Below are positions 1 to 5,634 of a stretch of 5,721 nucleotides of DNA, piece after piece; the stretch's first letter is position 1, and each line of letters opens with the position of its first letter. The translations under genes and the position numbers were made by a program. The notes below the pieces were generated by a model, which was not told where the DNA came from, ran no database searches, and saw nothing but the letters and a program-made list of their open reading frames with translations. This DNA is from Rickettsiales bacterium (GTDB taxonomy: Bacteria; Pseudomonadota; Alphaproteobacteria; Rickettsiales; UBA1997): NCBI GenBank assembly GCA_947496905.1, contig CANMEW010000081.1, positions 1 through 5,721 of the forward strand, written 5' to 3'.

Positions 1-409
1 CAATCCACCACAAAATTTCACGCGGTGCTTTGTAAGATCCGTAGTAAAGGCTGCGGGTGATGTGAGCGTAAAGTGCGACGAAAAACATTGAAGCACCAAC
101 GGCGTGAATGTAGCGAATAAGCCAGCCGTAGCGGACATCGCGCATGATGTGCTCAACTGAGTTGAAGGCTAATTCAGTATTGGCAACGTAATGCATCGAG
201 AGGAAGAGTCCGCTCAAAATTTGTATGACCAAAGCAATGCCGGCGATGGATCCGAAGTTCCACCAGTAACTTAAATTTTTTGGGTAAGGGTGTTTGAGAA
301 GAGTGTTCTCGAGTGAGGAAATAATTGGTAAACGGTCATTGATCCATTTCGCAATTTTTGATTTCTCGACAATGGATTTCTCGAGATCGTTTTCGATGTG
401 GTTCGACAT
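1..409 (-). CDS. petB: Cytochrome b of the bc1 complex, N-terminal part (runs off the window)
   Basis: Membrane subunit of ubiquinol:cytochrome c reductase, carrying hemes bL and bH and the quinone sites. I read this frame directly: it starts at the ATG whose complement is 407-409 and stays open for 136 codons to base 1, so only about the first third is present. Visible family signatures are SYWWNFGS (residues 47-54), a first membrane helix around 53-72, and LSMHYV and VEHIMRDV. These place the two first-pair heme-ligand histidines at about H73 and H87, 14 residues apart as in mitochondrial cytochrome b. RYIHAVGAS and LYYGSYKAPRE follow. The usual HANGAS is HAVGAS here (Asn to Val). The second histidine pair lies outside the window. 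It follows petA by 3 nt on the same strand, so the two are very likely co-transcribed, with cytochrome c1 expected downstream. No clear ribosome binding site is visible. Confidence 0.95.
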   Translation of the reverse strand, partial: MSNHIENDLEKSIVEKSKIAKWINDRLPIISSLENTLLKHPYPKNLSYWWNFGSIAGIALVIQILSGLFLSMHYVANTELAFNSVEHIMRDVRYGWLIRYIHAVGASMFFVALYAHITRSLYYGSYKAPREILWWI

Positions 410-412
410 TTG

Positions 413-952
413 TTAACCAATTTTAATTATTTTTTCTGAGAGGAAGCTGTAAGGTGGGATTTCTAAATTTTTTGGCGCTGGGCCCTTTCTGATACGGGCG
501 GAAGTGTCGTATTGCGAGCCGTGACAAGGGCAGAACCAACCTTTGAAGTCACCTTGTCCGCCAATTGGAATGCAACCTAGATGTGTGCAAATTCCAATGG
601 TGATGAGCCATTCTTCTTTGCCGGATTTTACCCGGTCAGAGTCAAGCTGTGGGTCACGCAATTCGGAAAGCTCCACTTTTTGCGCTGATTCAATTTCTTC
701 CTTAGTGCGACGCTTGATGAAAATTGGTTTGCCGCGCCACATCACTTTTTTTTCTTCACCAACTTTAATGTTTGAGATGTCGACCTCAACTGACGCTAGA
801 GCTTGCACATCGCTTGATGGATTCATGCTGTCGATGAATGGTAAAATTGCGCAAGTAGCACCAATTCCAGCTGCTGTGTAAGCGGTAGTGGTAAGCAATT
901 TTCTACGGCTCTCATTCTTAACAGTTTGAGAGTCTGATTCTTTTTCTGACAT
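413..952 (-). CDS. petA: Ubiquinol-cytochrome c reductase Rieske iron-sulfur subunit
   Basis: Carries the high-potential 2Fe-2S cluster that takes the first electron from ubiquinol at the Qo site and passes it to cytochrome c1, on the outer face of the inner membrane. The 179-residue length is normal for bacterial Rieske proteins. The N-terminus has a twin-arginine type signal (SRRKLLT, residues 15-21) followed by an uncleaved-anchor-like hydrophobic stretch at about 22-40. This fits Tat export of a folded cluster protein. Cluster box 1 is CTHLGC (122-127) and box 2 is CPCHGS (141-146), giving both Cys-His ligand pairs and the disulfide cysteines. A conserved GPAPKNLEIPPY tail follows (157-168). 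Gene order Rieske then cytochrome b is the standard fbc/pet order. A 60-bp inverted repeat ends only 9 nt before the start codon, and no Shine-Dalgarno is evident. Confidence 0.97.
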   Translation of the reverse strand: MSEKESDSQTVKNESRRKLLTTTAYTAAGIGATCAILPFIDSMNPSSDVQALASVEVDISNIKVGEEKKVMWRGKPIFIKRRTKEEIESAQKVELSELRDPQLDSDRVKSGKEEWLITIGICTHLGCIPIGGQGDFKGWFCPCHGSQYDTSARIRKGPAPKNLEIPPYSFLSEKIIKIG

Positions 953-961
953 TTTTTGGTT

Positions 962-1021
962 ATACCGAATCTGATTGAAGATACCGAACTGTTTTTATCT
1001 GAGCCAAATCAGATTCGGTAT
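962..1021. repeat. 60-bp palindromic element with 15-bp perfect arms upstream of petA
   Basis: The arm ATACCGAATCTGATT (962-976) is exactly reverse-complemented at 1007-1021, with a 30-nt centre. The octamer ATACCGAA recurs in direct orientation at 981-988, so it appears three times, twice forward and once reversed. The element ends 9 nt before the petA start codon. In a pet transcript starting upstream of it, it would form a long stem directly before the start; otherwise it may be a double operator or a small mobile palindrome. The sequence alone cannot decide between these. Confidence 0.7.
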
Positions 1022-1022
1022 T

Positions 1023-1059
1023 GGGGTTCCCCACAATGTGGGGCGCGACTCGTGTCGCG
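1023..1059. repeat. Two adjacent compact GC-rich palindromes
   Basis: CCCCACAATGTGGGG (1029-1043) has 7-bp arms around one base. It is followed without a gap by CGCGACTCGTGTCGCG (1044-1059), which has 6-bp arms around TCGT. GGGGTTCCCC (1023-1032) overlaps the first and could form an alternative stem using the same CCCC. On the minus strand no U-run follows the stems, so a classical intrinsic terminator is not supported on that strand. On the plus strand A-rich sequence follows. Role unknown; they lie in the divergent petA/dut region. Confidence 0.6.
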
Positions 1060-1069
1060 TAAAAATAAA

Positions 1070-1259
1070 GGAGCCTCTGAAAAACCTAGATTTTTACTCA
1101 AAGATTTTTTTGAACGAATGAGTTGCAATCGCTTCGCTCTTGTCGAGGAATTTTGAGGAAGAAAATTTGTGAGCAGGAAAGCGTACTCTGATGTACGTGC
1201 TCGCGAGCAAATTTATCTGACGACAAAATTACCGAAAAAGATGGTTTTTCAGAGGTTCC
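1070..1259 (+). mobile_element. MITE-like non-autonomous element, copy 1 (190 bp)
   Basis: Terminal inverted repeats of 17 bp, GGAGCCTCTGAAAAACC at the left and GGTTTTTCAGAGGTTCC at the right, match at 16 of 17 positions. The element is flanked by TAAA on both sides (1066-1069 and 1260-1263), consistent with a 4-bp target duplication. It has no transposase and no credible coding sequence. The first ~75 bp match the reverse complement of copy 2 with only two mismatches. Copy 1 is longer because of an extra ~15 bp near 1150-1170. Inside are a degraded GTAC...GTAC stem and the palindrome GCTCGCGAGC. The ends and the 4-bp duplication resemble IS5-type elements, but that family assignment is tentative. 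Confidence 0.8.
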
Positions 1260-1262
1260 TAA

Positions 1263-1306
1263 AAAATATACCCATTCGGCTTCTTCAGCTTGAATGGGTA
1301 TATTTT
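1263..1306. repeat. 44-bp inverted repeat with 15-bp perfect arms
   Basis: AAAATATACCCATTC (1263-1277) is exactly reverse-complemented at 1292-1306, around a 14-nt loop. It abuts the right end of MITE copy 1. Read on the plus strand the stem ends in TTTT, so weak bidirectional termination is possible, but the stem is A/T-rich. Like the repeat before petA, its outer part reads ATACC...GGTAT. It contains an ATG (1290) that would extend dut artificially upstream. Confidence 0.65.
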
Positions 1307-1324
1307 GGAGATTTTTTGCGGCGG

Positions 1325-1365
1325 GCTTCTACGAGAAAAGAGTCGCGTTTTCTATTCGTGGAAGC
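1325..1365. repeat. Imperfect inverted repeat in the dut leader
   Basis: GCTTCTACGAGAAAA (1325-1339) pairs imperfectly with TTTTCTATTCGTGGAAGC (1348-1365) around a short loop, with one mismatch and a small bulge. The rest of 1307-1418 shows no gene and is presumably the dut leader and promoter. I see no convincing -35/-10 pair. Confidence 0.35.
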
Positions 1366-1418
1366 GAATTTATCAACCTCAAAAATTCTCAAATTTTCTT
1401 CAAAAAAATCTTACAAAA

Positions 1419-1868
1419 ATGACAATTCTTAAAATCAAAAAACTCGAAAATGGCAAAGATTTACCTTTACCAAAATATGAAACTTTAGGCAGTGCTGGCA
1501 TGGACTTGCTCGCGGCAATTGATGAGCCAATTGTGATTAAATCTGGCGAAATAAAATTAGTTAAAACCGGCATTGCAATCTCCCTTGAAAAGGGTTTTGA
1601 AGCACAAGTGCGTCCGAGATCAGGGCTGGCACTAAAAAACGGAATCACAGTTTTAAATTCTCCTGGAACCGTTGATTCAGACTACCGCGGCGAAGTCTGC
1701 GCGATTTTAATCAATCACTCGCAAGTTGATTTTACAGTTACTCGCGGCATGCGCATTGCACAAATCGTCATTGCCAAACATGAGCAGGCGCAAGTGGTTG
1801 AAGTTGAAAATTTGGATGACACCGCAAGAGGCACCGGCGGCTTTGGATCCACTGGGCTTAAAGCGTAA
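1419..1868 (+). CDS. dut: Deoxyuridine 5'-triphosphate nucleotidohydrolase (dUTPase)
   Basis: Hydrolyses dUTP to dUMP and pyrophosphate, keeping uracil out of DNA and supplying dUMP for thymidylate synthesis. It is a cytosolic homotrimer. All five trimeric-dUTPase motifs are present in order: AGMDLLA (26-32), PRSGLA (66-71), GTVDSDYRGEV (83-93, with catalytic Asp86 and uracil-stacking Tyr89), RGMRIAQIVI (109-118) and the flexible P-loop-like arm RGTGGFGSTG (137-146). The 149-residue length is typical. I chose the ATG at 1419 because the family begins with a short strand like MTILKIKKL. The frame stays open back to an ATG at 1290, but that stretch comes from a palindrome and the leader and has no family similarity. 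No clear Shine-Dalgarno. The last codons and the TAA stop lie inside a hairpin repeat that recurs downstream. The gene is bracketed by inverted MITE copies. Confidence 0.96.
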   Translation: MTILKIKKLENGKDLPLPKYETLGSAGMDLLAAIDEPIVIKSGEIKLVKTGIAISLEKGFEAQVRPRSGLALKNGITVLNSPGTVDSDYRGEVCAILINHSQVDFTVTRGMRIAQIVIAKHEQAQVVEVENLDDTARGTGGFGSTGLKA

Positions 1869-1938
1869 AAAAAATGCGAAGCATTTTTAGCTTTAAGCGG
1901 GTGGCGGGAGCTTTAGCGACCAGACACCCTGGCGCGAG
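1867..1938. repeat. 72-bp direct repeat, copy A
   Basis: Perfectly identical over 72 bp to 1983-2054. It begins with an A8 tract and the hairpin AAAAATGCGAAGCATTTTT (1870-1888, loop GAA), then a more GC-rich part with GGGTG...CACCC complementarity. It starts inside the dut stop codon. The identity suggests recent duplication or gene conversion. No coding frame survives through it. Confidence 0.85.
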
Positions 1939-1982
1939 TCGTCTTTGAGCGAAGCGAAAAAAGCGACGAAGCGTTTAGTATC

Positions 1983-2054
1983 AAAAAAAATGCGAAGCAT
2001 TTTTAGCTTTAAGCGGGTGGCGGGAGCTTTAGCGACCAGACACCCTGGCGCGAG
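1983..2054. repeat. 72-bp direct repeat, copy B
   Basis: Exact second copy of 1867-1938, offset by 116 bp. The 44 bp between the copies (1939-1982) are rich in GCGAAGCG-like words. The hairpin core is at 1986-2004. Unlike the other three hairpin copies, this one is not preceded by AGCGT. Confidence 0.85.
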
Positions 2055-2059
2055 GTTTG

Positions 2060-2088
2060 AGCGTAAAAAAAATGCGAAGCATTTTTAG
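2060..2088. repeat. Short A/T hairpin repeat, third copy
   Basis: AGCGT, an A8 tract and the hairpin AAAAATGCGAAGCATTTTT (stem 2068-2086). The 29-bp unit is identical to that at the 3' end of dut (1862-1890). The GC-rich half of the 72-bp repeat is missing here. The A-tract, stem and U-run shape is terminator-like, but only two G-C pairs support the stem. Confidence 0.75.
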
Positions 2089-2135
2089 CGAAAACGGGCA
2101 TGAGCGAAGCGAATCCCTGTGCTCGAATGTCTTTG

Positions 2136-2165
2136 AGCGTAAAAAAAAATGCGAAGCATTTTTAG
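2136..2165. repeat. Short A/T hairpin repeat, fourth copy
   Basis: Same unit as 2060-2088 with an A9 tract; stem 2145-2163. It is preceded by GTCTTTGAGCG, a word also seen at 1941-1951, so parts of the spacer are built from shuffled copies of a few words. From 2166 to 2244 I see no gene and no further clear repeat. Confidence 0.7.
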
Positions 2166-2248
2166 TAAAATTTGAGCTTCGTTCATCTGGTGTTATTCGA
2201 ATTGCTGCGCGCGGAATAAATCAGCGCGTCCTCAATGGATTTTTCTAA

Positions 2249-2422
2249 GGAACCTCTGAAAAACCATCTTTTCCGGAAATTTTGTCGTTACCAAATTTTT
2301 TCGCGAGCACGTACATCAATGTACGCTTTCCTGCTCAAAAATTTCTCGACAAGAGCGAAGCGATTGCAACTCATTCGTTCAAAAAAATCTTTGAGTAAAA
2401 ATCCAGGTTTTTCAGAGGTTCC
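2249..2422 (-). mobile_element. MITE-like non-autonomous element, copy 2 (174 bp, inverted relative to copy 1)
   Basis: The 17-bp terminal inverted repeats GGAACCTCTGAAAAACC and GGTTTTTCAGAGGTTCC are perfect. CTAA flanks both sides (2245-2248 and 2423-2426), a likely 4-bp target duplication that fits the YTAR preference known for parts of the IS5 family. Internally, CGTACATCAATGTACG (2310-2325) is a perfect stem with 7-bp arms; the same place is degraded in copy 1. No transposase is encoded. Its right end is 28 bp before the next start codon, so it sits in the promoter/leader space of the thiF-era-ubiG cluster and may have replaced or supplied control sequence there. Confidence 0.82.
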
Positions 2423-2450
2423 CTAAAAGATCAGTTCCCTCAATCATCGA

Positions 2451-3206
2451 ATGCCACTTACTAACACGCAAAAACAACGCTACATTAGAAACGCAATCTT
2501 GCCAGAAATTGCAGAAGAAGGGCAGGGCAAGTTATTGTGCGCGAGAGTTCTGGTCGTTGGTTGCGGCGGACTTGGTTCTCCACTTTTACTCTACCTCGCT
2601 GCTGCTGGAGTTGGAAATATTGGCGTGATTGACGATGATGTCGTTGAGCTTTCGAACCTACAGCGCCAAGTGATTCACAATGAAAAAAATCTTGGACAAA
2701 AAAAAATTTTAAGCGCGAAGGAAAAAATTTCTGCGTTAAATTCTGACGTAAATTTACAAGTTTTTGAAACTCGCGCAAATCGTGAAAGCCTTAGAGAAAT
2801 AGGCGCTAATTACGATTTTATTTTAGACGCCACCGACAATTTTCCGACGCGCTTTGTCATTAACGAAATCTGTCACGAGCAAAAAAAACCGCTAATTTTT
2901 GCGGCGGTAAAAGGCTTCCTCGGTCAGGTTTCAGTTTTTAAATCTTACGAGAAAAGCAATCCTTGCTACGCCTGCTTCAACACCAATATTGTTGACGAAA
3001 CTTTCTCTCTCCCACTTTCTGAAAAAGGAATTTTAGGATCGGTTGCAGGCACAATCGGCGCACTTCAAGCCACTGCGACAATAAAAGAAATTTTGGGAAT
3101 TGGCGAGAGTCTGGTGGGAAAAATTTTGATCTGCGACTTTCTCAAAAATGAATTCCGCAAAGTAAAATTACAAAAAAATCCAAGCTGCAAAATCTGCAAA
3201 AATTAA
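2451..3206 (+). CDS. E1-like ThiF/MoeB/HesA-family adenylyltransferase
   Basis: By family, it activates the C-terminal glycine of a small ubiquitin-like sulfur carrier (MoaD or ThiS type) by adenylation with ATP, for molybdopterin or thiazole synthesis. 251 residues, the size of a single-domain MoeB/ThiF without rhodanese. Visible: RYIRNAILPE (10-19, family RYxRQ), nucleotide loop VVGCGGLGSP (35-44), DDDVVELSNLQRQ (61-73, with Arg72), GQKK lysines (84-85), DATDN (126-130, Mg-binding Asp129), and two zinc pairs CYAC (172-175) and CKIC (246-249). Where MoeB and ThiF carry a conserved cysteine (the CAEAG-type motif), this protein reads LSEKG, with Leu189 in the cysteine position, so a ThiF-like acyl-disulfide at that site is not possible. 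MoeB tolerates loss of that residue, so an adenylation-only role fits. No carrier gene is in the window, so MoeB versus ThiF is undecided. No clear Shine-Dalgarno; era follows after 10 nt. Confidence 0.9.
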   Translation: MPLTNTQKQRYIRNAILPEIAEEGQGKLLCARVLVVGCGGLGSPLLLYLAAAGVGNIGVIDDDVVELSNLQRQVIHNEKNLGQKKILSAKEKISALNSDVNLQVFETRANRESLREIGANYDFILDATDNFPTRFVINEICHEQKKPLIFAAVKGFLGQVSVFKSYEKSNPCYACFNTNIVDETFSLPLSEKGILGSVAGTIGALQATATIKEILGIGESLVGKILICDFLKNEFRKVKLQKNPSCKICKN

Positions 3207-3216
3207 TTTTTTAAAC

Positions 3217-4137
3217 ATGACAAAAAAACACGGAATAATCGCACTTGTTGGCGCGCCAAATGCTGGCAAATCAACGCTTACTAACGCACTTCTGGGGCAG
3301 AAGCTTTCGATCGTTTCGCCAAAAGTTCAGACCACTCGTAACTCGATCAAGGCAATTGCAATCGAGGGTGAAACGCAGCTGGTGCTCATCGACACGCCAG
3401 GAATTTTTATTCCACGTAACGACAAAATTTTGGAGAGAGTCATTGTTAAATCCGCTTGGCAAGCGCTTCGCGAGGCTAGTCACGTTTGTTTTCTAATCGA
3501 CGCTACTGTCGGAATGAACATCGAAAATGCGCGCATCATTGCTGACTTGAAAAAAGAAAATGTGCCGCTAACAATCCTAATCAACAAACTTGATTTAGTA
3601 AAAAAATCACGACTTCTTGAAACCTTCGCTGCTGCCGTGGAGCTTGGACTCACAGACATTCTGCCGATTTCTGCTGAGACCAAAGATGGTGTGGAGCATC
3701 TCAAAAAATTGCTCTGCGAAAAATGTCAAAATCCGGATTGGATTTTTGATGAAGACCAAATCACCGATGCACCAATGCGCTTCATCGCTTCGGAAATCAC
3801 GCGAGAAAAATTATTTTTAAAATTGGATCAAGAGCTTCCCTACTCAATCATGGTCAAAACTGACTCTTACGAAAATTTTGCGAATGGTGAAATCAAAATT
3901 AATCAAACAATTTTTGTGACTAAAGAAAGTCAAAAAAGCATCGTCGTTGGGAAAAATGGATCGATGATTAAGCAGGTTGGACTTGAGGCGAGGAAGGATA
4001 TTTCTGAAATTGCCGGAGGCGTTAAGGTGCATCTTTTTCTATTCGCAAAGGTGCAGAAGGACTGGATGAACCGCGTCGAAAATTACGAAATGACTGACAT
4101 TCAAAAATTGCCGAATCAAAAAATTTCAAAAAAATGA
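3217..4137 (+). CDS. era: GTPase Era, 30S ribosomal subunit maturation factor
   Basis: Binds the 3' end of 16S rRNA and acts as a checkpoint in 30S assembly. The 306 residues match the family. The GTPase domain has G1 GAPNAGKS (12-19), G2 around TTR (39-41), G3 DTPG (59-62), G4 NKLD (123-126) and G5 SAE (152-154). The linker DAPMRFIASEITREKL (184-199) and ELPYS (206-210) are typical of Era. The C-terminal type II KH domain includes GKNG (245-248) and AGGVKVHLFLFAKVQKDW (266-283), which distinguishes it from Der and other GTPases. The start at 3217 places the P-loop at the usual distance from the N-terminus. Its TGA stop overlaps the ubiG start (ATGA), which suggests translational coupling. 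The frequent alphaproteobacterial partner rnc is not next to it here. Confidence 0.97.
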   Translation: MTKKHGIIALVGAPNAGKSTLTNALLGQKLSIVSPKVQTTRNSIKAIAIEGETQLVLIDTPGIFIPRNDKILERVIVKSAWQALREASHVCFLIDATVGMNIENARIIADLKKENVPLTILINKLDLVKKSRLLETFAAAVELGLTDILPISAETKDGVEHLKKLLCEKCQNPDWIFDEDQITDAPMRFIASEITREKLFLKLDQELPYSIMVKTDSYENFANGEIKINQTIFVTKESQKSIVVGKNGSMIKQVGLEARKDISEIAGGVKVHLFLFAKVQKDWMNRVENYEMTDIQKLPNQKISKK

Positions 4138-4880
4138 CCTCAACAATCGATTTGCAGGAAGTCGAAAAATTTTCTAAAATTGCCGATGAATGGTGGGATG
4201 AATCCGGTAAATTCAAGCCTCTGCATAAATTTAATCCAATCCGCATTTCTTTTCTTAGGCGAAAAATTCTTGAGCAATTCACAGCTGACGAAAAGTCTCT
4301 CAAGCCATTTTCGGGGTTAAAAATTCTAGATGTTGGTTGCGGTGGCGGATTAATTTCTGAGCCTTTCGCCCGCATGGGTGCTGATGTAACGGCAATTGAT
4401 GCCTCAGAAAAAAATATCCAAGTCGCAAAAATTCACGCTGAAAAATCTGAGTTAAAAATTAACTACCTCACCACTTCCGCAGAAGAATTAGTAAAAAATG
4501 GAGAGAAGTTTGACGTAGTGCTCGCCCTAGAAATCATTGAGCATGTGGCTGATGTCGAAAATTTTGTGAAGAGCTGTGCGGAGTTAGTTCGCACCGCGGG
4601 ATTACTTCCAGGTGGGATGCTTTTCGTCGCCACGATGAATCGCAGCTTGAAGTCACTGGCTTTGGCAAAAATCGCTGCGGAATACCTTCTGCGCTGGCTT
4701 CCAATTGGAACGCATGATTGGAAAAAATTTCTTAAGCCTTCGGAAGTAAATTTTTACGCTGAAAGAAATGGTCTAACATTGCGCGAATTACGCGGTTTCA
4801 GCTACAATATTTTTAGCGATGAATGGAGAGAGGCTGAGAATCTCGACGTGAATTACGTCGCGGTGTTTCTGAAAAAGTAA
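4134..4880 (+). CDS. ubiG: Ubiquinone biosynthesis O-methyltransferase UbiG
   Basis: SAM-dependent enzyme that performs both O-methylations of ubiquinone synthesis, including the last step from demethylubiquinone; it associates with the inner membrane. The signature DEWWDESGKFKPLHKFNP (18-35) is diagnostic for UbiG. SAM motif I is LDVGCGGG (65-72), the acidic residue after strand 2 is Asp89, and LEIIEHV (132-138) is the post-I motif. TMNRSLKSLALAKIAAEY (167-184) with RWLPIGTHDW (187-196) is the lipid-binding insertion region. The 248-residue length is normal. The loop before PGG is about four to five residues longer than usual (LVRTAGLLPGG, where LVKPGG is typical), a possible local insertion. 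The start overlaps the era stop by 4 nt. No good terminator follows; the convergent sensor remnant ends 25 nt away. Confidence 0.96.
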   Translation: MTSTIDLQEVEKFSKIADEWWDESGKFKPLHKFNPIRISFLRRKILEQFTADEKSLKPFSGLKILDVGCGGGLISEPFARMGADVTAIDASEKNIQVAKIHAEKSELKINYLTTSAEELVKNGEKFDVVLALEIIEHVADVENFVKSCAELVRTAGLLPGGMLFVATMNRSLKSLALAKIAAEYLLRWLPIGTHDWKKFLKPSEVNFYAERNGLTLRELRGFSYNIFSDEWREAENLDVNYVAVFLKK

Positions 4881-4905
4881 GTTCTACGAGGACTTAGAGG
4901 CACCC

Positions 4906-5634
4906 TTAAAGTTTAGTATTTCTCAAACACGTCACTAACAGAAAAATAGCACAAATTTGAAAAAATTGTAGTGCAGAATTTCTAAAAACTTCGTGCCAAA
5001 ACTCACGCTTGTCGTAACCGGTAACGATTGAATACGGACATTTTTTTTGATCCAAATCCACTTTGTAAATGTAGACGTTCCCAGCTTTTGAAGTTGTTGG
5101 GAGATCAATATTCGCTCTGAAAATACCGTCATCTACGCTAGATCCTTCTGATCCGAAAGAAAAATCCACTCTCTGATTATCGATCACAGCAAAGTGACTG
5201 TATTTACCAATTTTTGATTCGATTAGATTGGTAATTTTTCCGACATGTAATCCTACGGCAATTACTCCGGCATCTGTAAAATTCTTTGTGGAGATTTGCA
5301 GTCCAACCGGTATCACTCTGACTCCGCTTGGAGAGCCAAAAATTATGTTTGAGAAAAGTAGTTGCCATTTTTTTCTGTCTCTACCGGAGTAAAATCGATC
5401 TGATGTATTTGGAGGGTTTATAGCGTTGATGCCAAGCATCGTATTTACAGTTTGCTTATCATTCGCATCAACCCAATCAAATAAACTCCAAGAAAAAATA
5501 TTATTTCCAACTTGAGTGGCGGCAGTTTCTTTGAAGATTTTATGGATGACTTTTAAATCAAGGTTAGGGGCTTCGTCAGCAATTTTGTGACCAATAAATG
5601 TGAGTAGTTTTTCTGTTTGCTCGACCTGCTCCAT
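4906..5634 (-). CDS. Truncated sensor protein: extracytoplasmic PDC/Cache-like domain plus one membrane helix
   Basis: 242 residues if started at the ATG whose complement is 5632-5634. Residues 1-20 look like the helix that precedes a PDC/Cache sensor fold. The segment FSWSLFDWVDANDKQTVNT (47-65), NPPNTSDR (73-80) and GSPSGVRVIPVGLQI (100-114) followed by VIAVGLHVGKI resembles periplasmic sensor domains of membrane histidine kinases, which I recall from Rickettsiales and other alphaproteobacteria. A hydrophobic helix at about 219-237 is the expected second membrane segment. The protein then stops after LRNTKL, with no HAMP, PAS, HisKA or ATPase domain. The first membrane helix is also absent from this reading frame; it would lie upstream of an in-frame TAA at 5665-5667. 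Most likely a remnant of a kinase gene; alternatively a stand-alone membrane sensor. No exact function can be given. Confidence 0.6.
   Translation of the reverse strand: MEQVEQTEKLLTFIGHKIADEAPNLDLKVIHKIFKETAATQVGNNIFSWSLFDWVDANDKQTVNTMLGINAINPPNTSDRFYSGRDRKKWQLLFSNIIFGSPSGVRVIPVGLQISTKNFTDAGVIAVGLHVGKITNLIESKIGKYSHFAVIDNQRVDFSFGSEGSSVDDGIFRANIDLPTTSKAGNVYIYKVDLDQKKCPYSIVTGYDKREFWHEVFRNSALQFFQICAIFLLVTCLRNTKL

Noticed and set aside
1290..1418. Upstream extension of dut to an ATG at 1290 (43 extra residues)
   Set aside because: The extension is translated from half of a perfect inverted repeat and an A/T-rich leader, and trimeric dUTPases start close to MTILKIKKL. The ATG at 1419 gives the normal length.
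953..1418. tRNA, riboswitch or small RNA gene in the divergent region
   Set aside because: No TPsiC-like GGTTCGAATCC arm, no known riboswitch core, and all strong secondary structure is explained by the listed palindromes and the mobile element.
956..1432. Short plus-strand open frames (66 and 87 codons) across the MITE and palindromes
   Set aside because: They follow repeat sequence, overlap each other, and resemble no transposase or known protein.
1870..1888. Confident rho-independent terminator for dut
   Set aside because: The shape is terminator-like, but the stem has only two G-C pairs and the same hairpin recurs three times without genes in front, so I list it only as a repeat.
1867..2165. 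CRISPR array
   Set aside because: The repeat is 72 bp with one 44-bp interval, the other hairpin copies are shorter and irregularly spaced, and no cas gene is present.
2057..2426. Two 63-codon plus-strand open frames in the dut-thiF spacer
   Set aside because: They are composed of the hairpin repeat and of MITE copy 2, with no protein-like composition or start signal.
4879..4895. Intrinsic terminator for ubiG (AAGTTC...GGACTT)
   Set aside because: The stem is six pairs including one G-T, and no T-run follows on either strand.
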